This document shows positions 7,615-16,312 of a stretch of DNA of 32,513 bases, piece by piece. Source of the DNA: Candidatus Polarisedimenticolaceae bacterium (lineage in GTDB: Bacteria; Acidobacteriota; Polarisedimenticolia; Polarisedimenticolales; DASRJG01); NCBI GenBank assembly GCA_036376135.1, contig DASVAW010000116.1, positions 1 through 32,513 on the forward strand, in the 5' to 3' direction. A program made the translations under genes and the position numbers. Within the stretch, counting starts at the first letter, position 1. Every line of letters begins with the position of its first letter. The notes under the pieces were generated by a model that made no database searches, was not told the DNA's origin, and saw nothing but the letters and a program-made list of their open reading frames with translations.

Positions 7615-8337
7615 ATGTTGCGCGGATTGTGGGGGGTCCTGGTTTTCGTCGTGGCGACGTTTTTCGCCGGCCTGGGCGCCGTCGTCGGCGAGTTCCTGCT
7701 CCCCAACCGCGACCTCACCTTTCACCTCGGACAGTTGTGGTCCCGCCTTCACCTGTGGGCGCTCGGAATCCGGGTCGAGTACGAAGGCTCCCCGCCGCCG
7801 GCCGAGGCGCTCCCGTGCGTGTTCGTTGCGAACCACCAGTCGATCGTGGACATGTGGGCGGTCGCGATCCGCCTGCCGACCAGCACGCGATTCGTCGCCA
7901 AGAAGTCGCTGTTCTGGATCCCGATCTTCGGGTGGGCGATTCGCGCCGGCGGGTTCATCCCCATCGACCGATCCAACAAGGACAAGGCGATCGGGAGCCT
8001 CGCCCTCGCCGGCGAGGCGCTCGAGCGGGGCAATTCCGTCATCCTCTTCGCGGAAGGCACGCGCAGCCGGGACGGCCGCCTGAAGCCGTTCAAGAAAGGG
8101 CCGTTCCTCCTCGCGCTGCACGCGAAGGTGCCGGTCGTGCCGATCGCGATCTCCGGGGCCGGGGCGGTGGTGCGTCCGGGGTCGATGCTGGTGAGACCGG
8201 GGACCGTGAAAGTCACGTTTCTGCCGCCGATCGACGTCTCGCCTCATCTTCCCAGCAACTGGGAGGGGCTGTCGGCCGAGGCGAGGAAGCGTATCGTCGC
8301 CCGGCTCGCTCCCGACGAGCTGCCCCTGGACGCCTAA
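7615..8337 (+). CDS. plsC: 1-acyl-sn-glycerol-3-phosphate acyltransferase (PlsC family)
   Basis: Membrane-associated acyltransferase adding the second acyl chain to lysophosphatidic acid, making phosphatidic acid. The 240 residues begin with a hydrophobic helix (about 5-28). The catalytic HX4D motif is H74/D79 in NHQSIVD. The later motifs are FIPIDRSNKDKA, FAEGTRSRDG and VPIAISG, in the usual order and spacing. The length is typical. It stands alone between a divergent membrane-protein gene and the convergent phosphorylase gene. The product could acylate another lipid, since family members differ in acceptor. Confidence 0.93.
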   Translation: MLRGLWGVLVFVVATFFAGLGAVVGEFLLPNRDLTFHLGQLWSRLHLWALGIRVEYEGSPPPAEALPCVFVANHQSIVDMWAVAIRLPTSTRFVAKKSLFWIPIFGWAIRAGGFIPIDRSNKDKAIGSLALAGEALERGNSVILFAEGTRSRDGRLKPFKKGPFLLALHAKVPVVPIAISGAGAVVRPGSMLVRPGTVKVTFLPPIDVSPHLPSNWEGLSAEARKRIVARLAPDELPLDA

Positions 8338-8413
8338 CGCCGTACTCGGGATGGGAGCGGCACCTGCGCCGCCGCGGAATCGGCGCGTGCGATCGTTGTC
8401 GCGAGGTGGGGGG
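8338..8413. other. Convergent intergenic gap between plsC and the PNP gene
   Basis: This 76-base gap separates two 3' ends. It contains only a six-pair inverted repeat, GCGCCG (8366-8371) and CGGCGC (8381-8386), with no T-run on either side. It might slow both polymerases but is not a clear terminator. Confidence 0.35.
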
Positions 8414-9223
8414 TCACGAGAAGGCGGCGAGCGCGGGAGCCCAGGCCGTGCGCGTCCGGGCGACACCCCGCTCCACCGCCCCGACGACCTCCCCGTGCCG
8501 GATGGCCCGCGCGTCCATCCCGGAGCCGCGGTTGGAGATGCACGCGATCGCCGCGACCCGCAGGCCGAGGTAACGGGCCGCGATCGCCTCCGGGACGGTG
8601 CTCATGGACGCGAGGTCCGCGCCGAGCGCCCGGAGCATCCGGACTTCGGCGGGAGTCTCGTAACAGGGCCCGCGCATCGCGGCGAGCACCCCGGGTCGCG
8701 CCTCCAGCGCCTCGCGCAAGACCGCGCTCCACGCGGCGTCGTAGAGTCCCTGAAGGTCGGGGAACGCCGGATCGCGCCGGAACGCCTCGATCTCGGCGAC
8801 CGGGTCGGTCCCCTGCAGGTTGAGATGATCCTCGACGACGGCGAAGCTCCCGGGGCGATCCGCGTCGAGCAACCCCCCCGCGGCGCAGGTCAGGAGAACC
8901 CCCCGCGCCCCCGCGGCGGCAAGCACGCGCACGGGGAAGACGACCTCCGCTCCCGAGCGTCCCTCGTAGCGATGGACGCGTCCCTTGAAGATCCACACGG
9001 AGCCGGGGGCCGCGGCCACCCCTCCCCCGTGCCCGTCCACGCGCGAGACCGGAAACCCCGGGATCGCTTCTCTGGGCACCGGCTCCCCCGCGCCGAGCGC
9101 CTCCGCCAGCGGGCCCCATCCCGACCCGAGGATGACGCCGAGTCGAGGGGCGCCCAGCCGCTCGCGCAGCAACGTCGCCGCCTCGAGCGTCTCGTCGTCG
9201 AGCACTCCCCAGGGTTTGAACAT
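8414..9223 (-). CDS. Purine nucleoside phosphorylase (trimeric PNP family)
   Basis: Cytosolic enzyme cleaving purine nucleosides with phosphate to base and ribose-1-phosphate. The 269-residue product has GVILGSGWG (phosphate-binding loop), GARGVLLTCAAGG, GPCYETPAEVRMLRALGAD and MSTVPEAIAARYLGLRV, all signature stretches of the trimeric PNP/MTAP family. CISNRGSGM stands where most members have CxTNxAxG (base-binding region). The ATG shares one base with the stop of the upstream outer-membrane gene (TGATG at 9225-9221), so the two are translationally coupled although their functions look unrelated. Methylthioadenosine phosphorylase is less likely given the MSTVPE motif. Confidence 0.92.
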   Translation of the reverse strand: MFKPWGVLDDETLEAATLLRERLGAPRLGVILGSGWGPLAEALGAGEPVPREAIPGFPVSRVDGHGGGVAAAPGSVWIFKGRVHRYEGRSGAEVVFPVRVLAAAGARGVLLTCAAGGLLDADRPGSFAVVEDHLNLQGTDPVAEIEAFRRDPAFPDLQGLYDAAWSAVLREALEARPGVLAAMRGPCYETPAEVRMLRALGADLASMSTVPEAIAARYLGLRVAAIACISNRGSGMDARAIRHGEVVGAVERGVARTRTAWAPALAAFS

Positions 9224-12200
9224 CAGAACAGCTTCAGCACGGTGAACAGGAACTCCTGCTTCCCGGAGAGGCCGGGGAGATCGGACGCCAGCGCGCGGCC
9301 GTAGCTGAACGCGATGACCGTCTTCCACGGCCCCACCACGTTGAACGAGAGCCCCGCCCCGGTGAAGCTCCGCCAGCGGTCGTCGCGCTCCTCGTCGCGC
9401 GTGCGACCCTGGTCCACCGCGAGGTCGAATCGGATCGCGCCGAACAGGTTGAACGCGTACCCCGCGCGTGCGAAGTACCCCTTGTCGAAGCGCACCCCGG
9501 TGCCCGCGAATCCGTTCAGACGGTCGTCGCCGAACAGGCCGAAGCCGTAGCGGCTGAACCGGTCGAGGTCCCGCCCGCCGAGGTAGTTCGCCTCGACGCG
9601 CAGCTTCTGGAACTTCGGCAGGTACCACTCCTTGAAGACGCCGGCGTCCCACTGGAGGAAGCTCTCGTGCGTCGGGTCGAACTCCGATCCGGCGGGGTCG
9701 CCCCACTCCTCCCACGACGATCGGGTCGAGCCGGAGACCGATCCACGCACGGTCCACCCCCGCCGATTGAACTCGCCCTGGAAGGTGCCGCGAAGCTCGG
9801 TGTGATCCTGCGGGAGCACGAACGCCGGGTCGGTCTCGTCGTCCCGGAAGTACTGCCGCACGATCGCGGTCCCGACGACCGTGAACTTCACGAATTGCCC
9901 GGCGGGGATGCCCAGGCGCGCGGAGACGATCTGGTTCCGGTCCTGGATGCGCTGCGAGACGACTTCCTCCCCGTCCTCGAACACCTTCTCCTCCCCCTTG
10001 ATGAGGAAGAAGACCCCTTCGAGCGTCAGATCGACGCGCGAGCCGCCCAGGGAGGGCTCGGTGAAGTTGACGAAGTTGACGACGCCGGCGGCGAAGATGT
10101 TCGCCTGCCACCCCTTCTTCAGGAAGTCGTAGTCGAACCAGTTCACCCCGCCCAGCGGAACGACGCCGTCGCTCGCGTCGTCCTTGTAGGCGCCCACGGC
10201 GGCGAACAGCGCGCTCGTGTCGGCGGTCGCTCGCACCGTGCGCGTGCCGTCCTGCTGCCGCTCGAGGTAGCGGAATCCCTCGTCGGTGTCCCGGAGCATG
10301 CGGTTGGACGAGGCGTACGCGTCGTCCCGCGCCTTCGCGAACTCGGGCTTCTTCGGGTTGATCTCGAGCGACTCGAAGGCGAGCTCGCGCGTGACGACGA
10401 GGTTCCGACCCCCGACCGTCCAGAGCTGCTGCCCTTCGACGCGGGCGAGCATCCAGTACGTCTCGCCGTCGGGGCCGGTGTACGGCCGGTAGAAGTCGAT
10501 TTCCTCGTTGGAGAGGACGGGCGGCTCGAGGTTCGTCTGGACGAGGGAGGTCTTCAGCCGGACGAAGGTCTCGCGGTCGATCCACACGCGGCCGCGGTAC
10601 AGGCTCAGCGGCGCTTCGGGGTCCTCGGGCTCGAAGGCGAGGACGTAGGCGGGCCGGCCGTCGACGTCGTCCTCGTCGAGCAGGCGGTACGCGTATTTCT
10701 TGTCGAGCGTCAGGTCGAGCGGGAGGGTCGCGACCTTGTCCGGCTGCACGATCGGCAGCTCGGGGATGTTCTTCCACTTCACCGGATTGCCGTTGATGAA
10801 GTAGTCGGTCTGCTCCCACTCGAGGGCAGCCCCGCGCTCCCAGAAGTAGTTGCTCGCGATCCCGACGTCCACCGTCGAGCCCCCTTGCGCGAGCTTGAAG
10901 TGGTAGTCGAGCCGGCCCCTCCCCTTCCAGCGGTCGAGCCGGTCGTCCTGGACCTGCTGGACCTGGCGGTGACGCGCGAGGATCTCCTCGGCGGTCAATC
11001 CGCGCCGGCCGGCGACCTCGAGGTCCTGCCGTTCCAGCTCGAGTCCCGGCACGTTGGCGGCGGCGCGCTCCCAGACGACGAGCAGCGGGTGGTCCTCGAG
11101 CACGATGCGCAGCGCGCGTCGGCTCTGGCCGGGCACCTCGACGCCGCCGGTCTTGAGGTCGGCGCCGTTCGTCGGGTCGAGCACGCGCGGGTCCTTCACG
11201 TCGATCGTGTCGAGGACGAGCCGGGCCTGCGGCTGGGTGCGTCGATCCGCCCCCTCGAGCGGCGCGTCGTAGACGACGAGCGTGCGGAAGTCCTTCTGAT
11301 GGAAGAAGCGGCCGAGCACGCGGTAACGGTCGTGCGGCGCTCCGTCCGGGGTCCGGATCGACAACCCCCCGGACGGCGCCGGCGAGAACTCCGGCTCGAG
11401 ACGCGCCTGGGTCCCGACGAGCCATCGTCCCTCGGCTCCCGCGGCCGACTCCGAGGTCGGCGCGGCGAAGACGGCCTGCGCGGAAGCGGCGAGCGCCTCG
11501 ACCGCGCGAGCGACCGTCGAGAACGGCGGCGCCCCCGCGGGCGCGTCGACGTAGATCCACAACGCGGGCGCGGGGGGGTGGAGCAGTGCTTCGGCGAGGA
11601 AGGCGGCGACCGTCTCCCCCACGGGCCCGTCCCCCGCGCGAACCGGCAGCACGTCGATGTAGGGCGCGGTGTCGTTGGACCAGACCGCGCGCTGCACGTC
11701 GAGGCCGGACGCCTCCACCGCCCCCTGCGCGATCCGCACCTCCGCCCCGGCGGCCCGACCTTCCGCGCGCGCCGCCACCGCGGCGTTCTTGAGGAAGAAG
11801 GCGTAGACGGCGGGATCCCCGCCGCGTTCGGGACCCGCGCCGAGCTCGAAGGTCCCGACCTTCCCCGCGAAGGCCCGGACCGCGCTGCGCACGAAGGCGA
11901 CCCACGGTTCGAGCGGAGGCTTGCCGTCGCTCCCCGCCGGGTGCAGGTCGTTCGCCCCCTCCAGCGCGAGGACCACGTGGTGGCCGGCACCCTCGAGTTG
12001 CGCGATCGCCGGCTCGAGGCGCGACCAGTCGTACACGCCGGGCTCGCGCTCGATCTCCGACCAGGGCGCCGCGAGCCGGATCCGGAGGCCGCCCCCCGCC
12101 GCGGCGAGCGCGGCGGCCTCCCGGGGCTGCGCGAGCATCCCCAGGGCCGGCCCGCCGAGGGGGACCGGTTCCTCGGCCGGGATCGGGACGCAGGCCAGCG

Positions 12201-12234
12201 CGATCGTCGCGATCGCGCAGCAGGACAATCGCAT
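9223..12234 (-). CDS. Large envelope protein: glycosidase-like domain + LolA-like domain + C-terminal beta-barrel
   Basis: A single uninterrupted 1003-residue frame. Residues 1-20 form a signal peptide; a cysteine at 15 is preceded by ALA, a weak lipobox. Residues about 40-290 resemble a TIM-barrel glycoside hydrolase of the GH39/GH5 type ([16 protein letters not shown]). The expected W-N-E-P catalytic loop reads [11 protein letters not shown], so the usual acid/base Glu seems absent. From about 410, [19 protein letters not shown] starts a LolA/LolB-like beta-rich region reaching about 640. The last ~300 residues have alternating aromatic strands, an Omp85-like [14 protein letters not shown] stretch and a terminal phenylalanine, as in outer-membrane barrels. 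The ATG has GAGGAG before it. The domain architecture is not one I recognise; function unknown. Confidence 0.88.
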   Translation of the reverse strand: MRLSCCAIATIALACVPIPAEEPVPLGGPALGMLAQPREAAALAAAGGGLRIRLAAPWSEIEREPGVYDWSRLEPAIAQLEGAGHHVVLALEGANDLHPAGSDGKPPLEPWVAFVRSAVRAFAGKVGTFELGAGPERGGDPAVYAFFLKNAAVAARAEGRAAGAEVRIAQGAVEASGLDVQRAVWSNDTAPYIDVLPVRAGDGPVGETVAAFLAEALLHPPAPALWIYVDAPAGAPPFSTVARAVEALAASAQAVFAAPTSESAAGAEGRWLVGTQARLEPEFSPAPSGGLSIRTPDGAPHDRYRVLGRFFHQKDFRTLVVYDAPLEGADRRTQPQARLVLDTIDVKDPRVLDPTNGADLKTGGVEVPGQSRRALRIVLEDHPLLVVWERAAANVPGLELERQDLEVAGRRGLTAEEILARHRQVQQVQDDRLDRWKGRGRLDYHFKLAQGGSTVDVGIASNYFWERGAALEWEQTDYFINGNPVKWKNIPELPIVQPDKVATLPLDLTLDKKYAYRLLDEDDVDGRPAYVLAFEPEDPEAPLSLYRGRVWIDRETFVRLKTSLVQTNLEPPVLSNEEIDFYRPYTGPDGETYWMLARVEGQQLWTVGGRNLVVTRELAFESLEINPKKPEFAKARDDAYASSNRMLRDTDEGFRYLERQQDGTRTVRATADTSALFAAVGAYKDDASDGVVPLGGVNWFDYDFLKKGWQANIFAAGVVNFVNFTEPSLGGSRVDLTLEGVFFLIKGEEKVFEDGEEVVSQRIQDRNQIVSARLGIPAGQFVKFTVVGTAIVRQYFRDDETDPAFVLPQDHTELRGTFQGEFNRRGWTVRGSVSGSTRSSWEEWGDPAGSEFDPTHESFLQWDAGVFKEWYLPKFQKLRVEANYLGGRDLDRFSRYGFGLFGDDRLNGFAGTGVRFDKGYFARAGYAFNLFGAIRFDLAVDQGRTRDEERDDRWRSFTGAGLSFNVVGPWKTVIAFSYGRALASDLPGLSGKQEFLFTVLKLF

Positions 12235-12267
12235 CGTCTCCTCGATCTGCCCCCTCAGACCGCGCGC

Positions 12268-12296
12268 ATTCTTGGCGCCCCCGACTCCGGTGTCAA
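12268..12296 (-). promoter_or_regulatory. Putative strong promoter of the beta-barrel/PNP operon
   Basis: Minus strand: a perfect TTGACA (12296-12291), 17-base spacer, then AAGAAT (12273-12268). The start codon at 12234 follows after about 27 bases of leader containing GAGGAG. It lies back to back with the gmhA -10 element. Confidence 0.6.
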
Positions 12297-12300
12297 ACGC

Positions 12301-12313
12301 TAGAATCGTCGGC
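12301..12313 (+). promoter_or_regulatory. Putative -10 element for gmhA, giving a leaderless message
   Basis: TAGAAT at 12301-12306 lies 7 bases before the GTG at 12314, so transcription would start at or beside the start codon. There is no Shine-Dalgarno sequence. No good -35 is visible at 16-18 bases; the divergent promoter occupies that region. Confidence 0.4.
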
Positions 12314-12910
12314 GTGAGCCTCCGATCCGATCCCCGGGACCACCTCGCCCGCGCGCTCGCCGAGCACCGCGAGACCTTCGACGCGCTCGCGGCGGCCGTC
12401 GGCCCTTCGCTCGCCCGGGCGACCCGCGCGGTGATCGCGGCGCTGCGATCGGGAGGCAAGATCCTGGTCTTCGGGAACGGCGGATCCGCCGCCGACGCGC
12501 AGCATTTCGCTGCGGAGCTTTCGGGCCGCTACCGCGGCGAGCGCGTGCCCCTCGCGGGGATCGCCCTCACCACCGACACCTCGGCGCTCACCGCGATCGC
12601 CAACGACTACGGCTACGACGAGGTGTTCGCGCGCCAGGTGCGAGCGCTCGCGCGTGCGGGAGACGTGGCGATCGGGATCTCCACCAGCGGCAACTCCGAG
12701 AGCGTCTGCCGCGCGCTCGCGGCGGCGCGCGCGATCGGGGCGACGACCCTCGCGTTCGGCGGCGGCGCCGGCGGCCGCATGGCCGGGCTCGCGGACCACG
12801 CGGTGCTCGTCCCCTCCACGACGACGGCGCGGATCCAGGAGGGACACGCCCTGCTGTTCCACGTCTTGTGCGACGCGATCGAGGAGGAGTTCGGACTTGA
12901 ATCCCGCTGA
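12314..12910 (+). CDS. gmhA: Sedoheptulose-7-phosphate isomerase
   Basis: First step of ADP-heptose synthesis for the LPS inner core: converts sedoheptulose 7-phosphate to glycero-manno-heptose 7-phosphate. The 198-residue SIS-domain protein has [17 protein letters not shown] (phosphate loop plus the HxxxE zinc-ligand pair), [27 protein letters not shown] and the C-terminal [16 protein letters not shown] holding the Gln/His metal ligands. Length and motif order match GmhA (E. coli 192). The GTG start is the last in-frame start before the conserved N-terminal helix. It overlaps hldE by 14 bases, and the pair works in one pathway. Confidence 0.94.
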   Translation: MSLRSDPRDHLARALAEHRETFDALAAAVGPSLARATRAVIAALRSGGKILVFGNGGSAADAQHFAAELSGRYRGERVPLAGIALTTDTSALTAIANDYGYDEVFARQVRALARAGDVAIGISTSGNSESVCRALAAARAIGATTLAFGGGAGGRMAGLADHAVLVPSTTTARIQEGHALLFHVLCDAIEEEFGLESR

Positions 12911-14342
12911 CCTCGAAGCCGCGATCGCACGGCTGGCGGAACGACGCCTGCTCGTCGTGGGCGACCTGATGCTCGACGAATACGTCTGGGGGGACGTCTC
13001 CCGGATCTCCCCCGATGCCCCGGTGCAGGTCGTCGAGGTCCGGCGCCGGACGTTCGCGCTGGGCGGCGCGGGAAACGTGGCGCACAACGCCGCGGTCGCG
13101 GGGGCCCGGGTCGCGTTGTGCGGCTTCACGGGCGCCGACGAGGCCGGGCGACGTTTGATCGAGCTCGCGCGCGGCGCCGGCATCGACCCGGCCGGCATCG
13201 TGGAGGACCTTTCGCGACCGACCACCGTGAAGACGCGGGTCGTCGCCCGCGGCCAGCATCTCGTCCGACTCGACGAGGAATCGACCGCGTCGCCGTCCGC
13301 CGAGGCGCGGGAGTCGATCTTGAGGAACGTCTCCTCGGCCGCGGCCCGCGCGGAGGCCGTCCTCTACTCCGACTACGCCAAGGGGGCGTGCGTTCCCGGC
13401 GCGCTCGCCGCGATCCGGGCCGCGAACCCGCGGGTGCCGATCGTCGTCGACCCGAAGTCGGCCGACGTCTCGATCTACGCGGGGTGCACGGCGATCACCC
13501 CCAACAAGAAGGAAGCGGAGGCCGCGGCGGGCATGCGGATCCGGTCCCACGAGGACCTGGCGACGGTCGCGGCGAGGATCCGCGCCGCGTGCGGCGCGCC
13601 CTTCGTCCTCGTGACCCTCGGCCCGGAGGGGATGGCGCTGTCGGGGCCGGACGGGAGCGTGCACCGCATCGTCGCGCAGGCGCGCGAGGTCTACGACGTC
13701 ACGGGGGCCGGCGACACCGTGCTCGCCTATTTCGGCCTCGCCCTCGGCGCGGGGCTCGACGCGAGGGACGCCGCGACGCTCGCCAACGTCGCGGCGGGGA
13801 TCGCCGTCGCCCGCGTCGGCACGAGCGCCGTCGCCCCGACGGACCTGCTCCAGGGCCAGGCGGCCGGGAAGGCCCTCGACCTGCGCCAGGCCGTCAACCG
13901 CGTGGAGCACGAGCGATCGCTCGGACGACGGATCGTCTTCACCAACGGGTGCTTCGACCTCCTCCACGCCGGCCACGTGCACCTGCTCGAGCGCGCCCGC
14001 GCGAAGGGGGACTTCCTCGTCGTGGCGGTGAACTCGGACGCTTCGGTGCGCCGCCTCAAGGGGCCCGAGCGTCCGGTCGTGGGCCAGGACGATCGCGTGA
14101 AGATCCTCGCCGCCCTCGACGCCGTCGGCGCCGTCGTCGTCTTCGACGACGACACGCCGCTCGCGCACATCGAGGCGCTGCGACCGGACGTCCTCGTCAA
14201 GGGGGGCGACTACACGATCGAGACGATCGTGGGCGCGCCGTTCGTCCTCGGGTACGGCGGTCGCGTCGAGACGGTGCCGCTCGCCCCCGGCCGGTCGACG
14301 ACGTCGATCCTCGAGAGCCTGCGCGGGGACGAGAGGAGCTGA
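12897..14342 (+). CDS. hldE: Bifunctional heptose-7-phosphate kinase / heptose-1-phosphate adenylyltransferase
   Basis: Carries out the kinase and nucleotidyl-transfer steps of ADP-heptose synthesis. The 481 residues are close to E. coli HldE (477). The N-terminal PfkB-type kinase (about 1-320) has [23 protein letters not shown] and the catalytic GAGDT loop. The C-terminal nucleotidyltransferase (about 335-481) has [17 protein letters not shown] with the HxGH motif, and VKGGDYTIE. The start is TTG, placed 8 bases after a strong GAGGAGGAG inside the end of gmhA, with the family N-terminus following. No separate GmhB phosphatase gene is nearby. Confidence 0.95.
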   Translation: MNPADLEAAIARLAERRLLVVGDLMLDEYVWGDVSRISPDAPVQVVEVRRRTFALGGAGNVAHNAAVAGARVALCGFTGADEAGRRLIELARGAGIDPAGIVEDLSRPTTVKTRVVARGQHLVRLDEESTASPSAEARESILRNVSSAAARAEAVLYSDYAKGACVPGALAAIRAANPRVPIVVDPKSADVSIYAGCTAITPNKKEAEAAAGMRIRSHEDLATVAARIRAACGAPFVLVTLGPEGMALSGPDGSVHRIVAQAREVYDVTGAGDTVLAYFGLALGAGLDARDAATLANVAAGIAVARVGTSAVAPTDLLQGQAAGKALDLRQAVNRVEHERSLGRRIVFTNGCFDLLHAGHVHLLERARAKGDFLVVAVNSDASVRRLKGPERPVVGQDDRVKILAALDAVGAVVVFDDDTPLAHIEALRPDVLVKGGDYTIETIVGAPFVLGYGGRVETVPLAPGRSTTSILESLRGDERS

Positions 14343-14345
14343 GAC

Positions 14346-15128
14346 GTGCCGCGACCCCGCGTGATCACCCTCACGACCGACTTCGGGGTCTCCGATTCGT
14401 GGGTCGGCCAGATGAAGGGGGTGATCCTCGACATCTGCGCCGACGCCGTCGTCGTCGACCTCACGCACGACGTACCCGCGCACGACGTGCCCGCCGGGGC
14501 TTACGCGCTCGTCTGCGGCTTCGGCGCGTTCCCCGAGGGGACGATCCACGTCGCCGTCGTGGACCCGGGGGTGGGGACCGATCGGAAGCGCCTCGTCGTC
14601 CGCGCCCGGGGCCACTGGTTCGTCGCGCCGGACAACGGCCTGCTCACGCGGGTCGTGCGCGGCGCGGACTCGGTCGCGGCGTGGTCGATCGAGGAGCCGC
14701 ACTACCTCCGCGCCTCCGTCGCGGCGACCTTCGAGGGTCGCGACGTTTTCGCCCCCGCCGCGGCGTGGATCGCGCGGGGCACCGAGGCCTCCCACCTCGG
14801 CCCGGCGGTCCGGGAGCTCGTGATGCTCCCCGACCGGACGCCCGAGCTCGTCCCCGGGAAGGAAGTCGCCGTCCCGGTCGTCGCGATCGACCGGTTCGGC
14901 AACGTCGCGCTCGACCTGCAGGGCGGCCGCTTCGCGGGGCGCGTGCTCGTGGGGAACGCGGTGGTCGAGGCGTTCCACCGGACCTACGCCGACGCTCCGG
15001 ACGGACGGCCCTTCCTCCTGTGGAACTCGTCCGGTTTCCTCGAGATCGCGGTTCGCGAGGGGCGCGCCGCGGACCTGCTCGGCCTCGCCCCCGGCGCCGA
15101 GGTTCGGCTCGTTCCCGGCGTGCTATAA
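14346..15128 (+). CDS. DUF62 / SAM hydroxide adenosyltransferase-like protein
   Basis: A 260-residue member of the family that contains SAM-dependent chlorinase/fluorinase and the widespread SAM hydrolases (products adenosine and methionine). The start LTTDFGVSDSWVGQMKG, the VVDPGVGTDR loop, APDNGLL and the C-terminal barrel with LWNSSGFLEIAVREG are all diagnostic. Asp73 and Arg80 match the Asp/Arg pair of the hydrolase triad, with the same seven-residue spacing. At the usual TFHGRD motif this protein reads TFEGRD, so the third triad residue appears to be Glu130. GTG start, three bases after hldE. Halogenase activity is unlikely: those members are rare and carry different active-site loops. 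Confidence 0.9.
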   Translation: MPRPRVITLTTDFGVSDSWVGQMKGVILDICADAVVVDLTHDVPAHDVPAGAYALVCGFGAFPEGTIHVAVVDPGVGTDRKRLVVRARGHWFVAPDNGLLTRVVRGADSVAAWSIEEPHYLRASVAATFEGRDVFAPAAAWIARGTEASHLGPAVRELVMLPDRTPELVPGKEVAVPVVAIDRFGNVALDLQGGRFAGRVLVGNAVVEAFHRTYADAPDGRPFLLWNSSGFLEIAVREGRAADLLGLAPGAEVRLVPGVL

Positions 15129-15147
15129 CCCCGGGCTCGAGGAGCCC
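15121..15147 (+). promoter_or_regulatory. Extended -10 promoter and hairpin before the thiolase gene
   Basis: TGC followed by TATAAC (15121-15129) is an extended -10 box overlapping the DUF62 stop codon. Immediately after it, GGGCTC (15133-15138) and GAGCCC (15142-15147) form a perfect six-pair hairpin with a three-base loop that covers the GAGGAG ribosome site. Transcripts starting about 15136 would lack half of the stem; read-through transcripts from gmhA-hldE would contain all of it. Confidence 0.45.
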
Positions 15148-15148
15148 C

Positions 15149-16312
15149 ATGAAAGAAGGCATTTTCCTCGCGGGCGCCGTGCGCACCCCGATCGGAAGGT
15201 TCGGCGGCGCGTTGGCCCCGCTCCCCGCGGTCGAGCTCGGTGTCGCCGCCGCCGCGGCCGCGATGAACCGGGCGGGAATCGCCCCCGACGCCGTCGACGA
15301 AGTGGTGTTCGGTCACGCCCGCCAGGCCGGGTGCGGTCCCAATCCCGGCCGCCAGGTCGGCGTGAAGGCCGGGATCCCCGTCGGGAGCCCGGCGAAGACG
15401 ATCAACCAGGCGTGCCTGTCGGGATTCCAGGCGATCCTGGACGCGGCACGCGCGATCCGGGGCGGCGAGGCGCAGATCGTCCTCGCCGGCGGCATGGAGT
15501 CGATGTCGCGCGTCCCTTACCTCCTCCCGGTCCCCGAGTCCCGCTGGGGGATGCGCATGGGTCATCGCGAGGTCGTCGACGGAATGTACCGCGACGGCTT
15601 CCTCGACCCGATCTGCGGCAAGGTGATGGGCGAGACCGCGGAGACGCTGGCGACGCAATACGCGATCCCGCGCGAAGAGCAGGACGCCTACGCCGCGCAG
15701 ACGCAGCAGCGCTGCGAGGCCGCCCGTCGCGAAGGACGTTTCGCCGAGGAGATCGTCGCGCTCGACAAGCTCGCCGCGGACGAGCACCCCCGCGACGGAG
15801 TGACCGCGGCCGCGCTGGCGAAGCTCCCGGCGGTGTTCTCCAGGGACGGTACGGTGACCGCCGGGAACAGCAGCGGCATCACCGACGGCGCCGCGGCGAT
15901 GATCGTCCTCTCCGAGTCGGCGGTCGGGCGGCTTGGAGTGAAGCCCCTCGCGCGCCTGGTCGACTGGACCGTCGTGGGGGTCGAGCCGGCGGTGATGGGG
16001 ATCGGGCCGGTCCCCGCGGTGCGGCGCCTGTCCGAGCGCACCGGCGTCCCGCTCGCGTCGGTCGATCTCGTCGAGCTCAACGAGGCCTTCGCCGCGCAGG
16101 TCCTCGCGGTGGACCGCGAGCTCCGCTTCGACCGCGAGCGGCTCAACGTCAATGGAGGATCGATCGCGCTAGGGCATCCGATCGGCTGCTCGGGGGCGAG
16201 GATCGTCGTCACCCTGCTTCACGAGATGCGGCGGAGGGGGGTGCGGCGGGGACTCGCCACGTTGTGCGTCTCGGGCGGGCTCGGCGGAGCCCTCCTCGTG
16301 GAGGCCGCATGA
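15149..16312 (+). CDS. Acetyl-CoA C-acyltransferase (thiolase)
   Basis: Condenses or cleaves acyl-CoA/acetyl-CoA units. The 387-residue product has the nucleophile C89 (NQACLSG), H343 in GHPIGCSGAR and C373 in CVSGGLGG. The H-to-C spacing of 30 equals that of the well-studied Zoogloea thiolase (C89, H348, C378). LAGGMESMS and VELNEAFA are family signatures. The ATG at 15149 follows GAGGAG; a longer in-frame reading through DUF62 and hldE sequence is a shadow. The stop overlaps the next gene (ATGA). It is the first gene of a three-gene CoA-ester operon; whether it is degradative or biosynthetic cannot be told from sequence alone. Confidence 0.95.
   Translation: MKEGIFLAGAVRTPIGRFGGALAPLPAVELGVAAAAAAMNRAGIAPDAVDEVVFGHARQAGCGPNPGRQVGVKAGIPVGSPAKTINQACLSGFQAILDAARAIRGGEAQIVLAGGMESMSRVPYLLPVPESRWGMRMGHREVVDGMYRDGFLDPICGKVMGETAETLATQYAIPREEQDAYAAQTQQRCEAARREGRFAEEIVALDKLAADEHPRDGVTAAALAKLPAVFSRDGTVTAGNSSGITDGAAAMIVLSESAVGRLGVKPLARLVDWTVVGVEPAVMGIGPVPAVRRLSERTGVPLASVDLVELNEAFAAQVLAVDRELRFDRERLNVNGGSIALGHPIGCSGARIVVTLLHEMRRRGVRRGLATLCVSGGLGGALLVEAA

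Noticed and set aside
8366-8386. Inverted repeat between plsC and PNP as a rho-independent terminator.
   Set aside because: The stem has only six pairs, the loop is nine bases and no T-run follows; it is kept only as a note on the gap.
9667-12303. Plus-strand open frame of almost 880 codons opposite the large envelope protein.
   Set aside because: It lacks recognisable motifs and has shadow-like composition. The minus-strand frame has a signal peptide, a well-spaced promoter, a ribosome site and a barrel-type C-terminus.
12588-14978. Minus-strand open frame of about 800 codons opposite gmhA, hldE and the DUF62 gene.
   Set aside because: It is fully explained as a shadow of three identified plus-strand genes.
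14346-15128. SAM-dependent chlorinase or fluorinase.
   Set aside because: The Asp/Arg pair of the hydrolase type is kept, and there is no halometabolite gene nearby; the halogenases are rare branches of the family.
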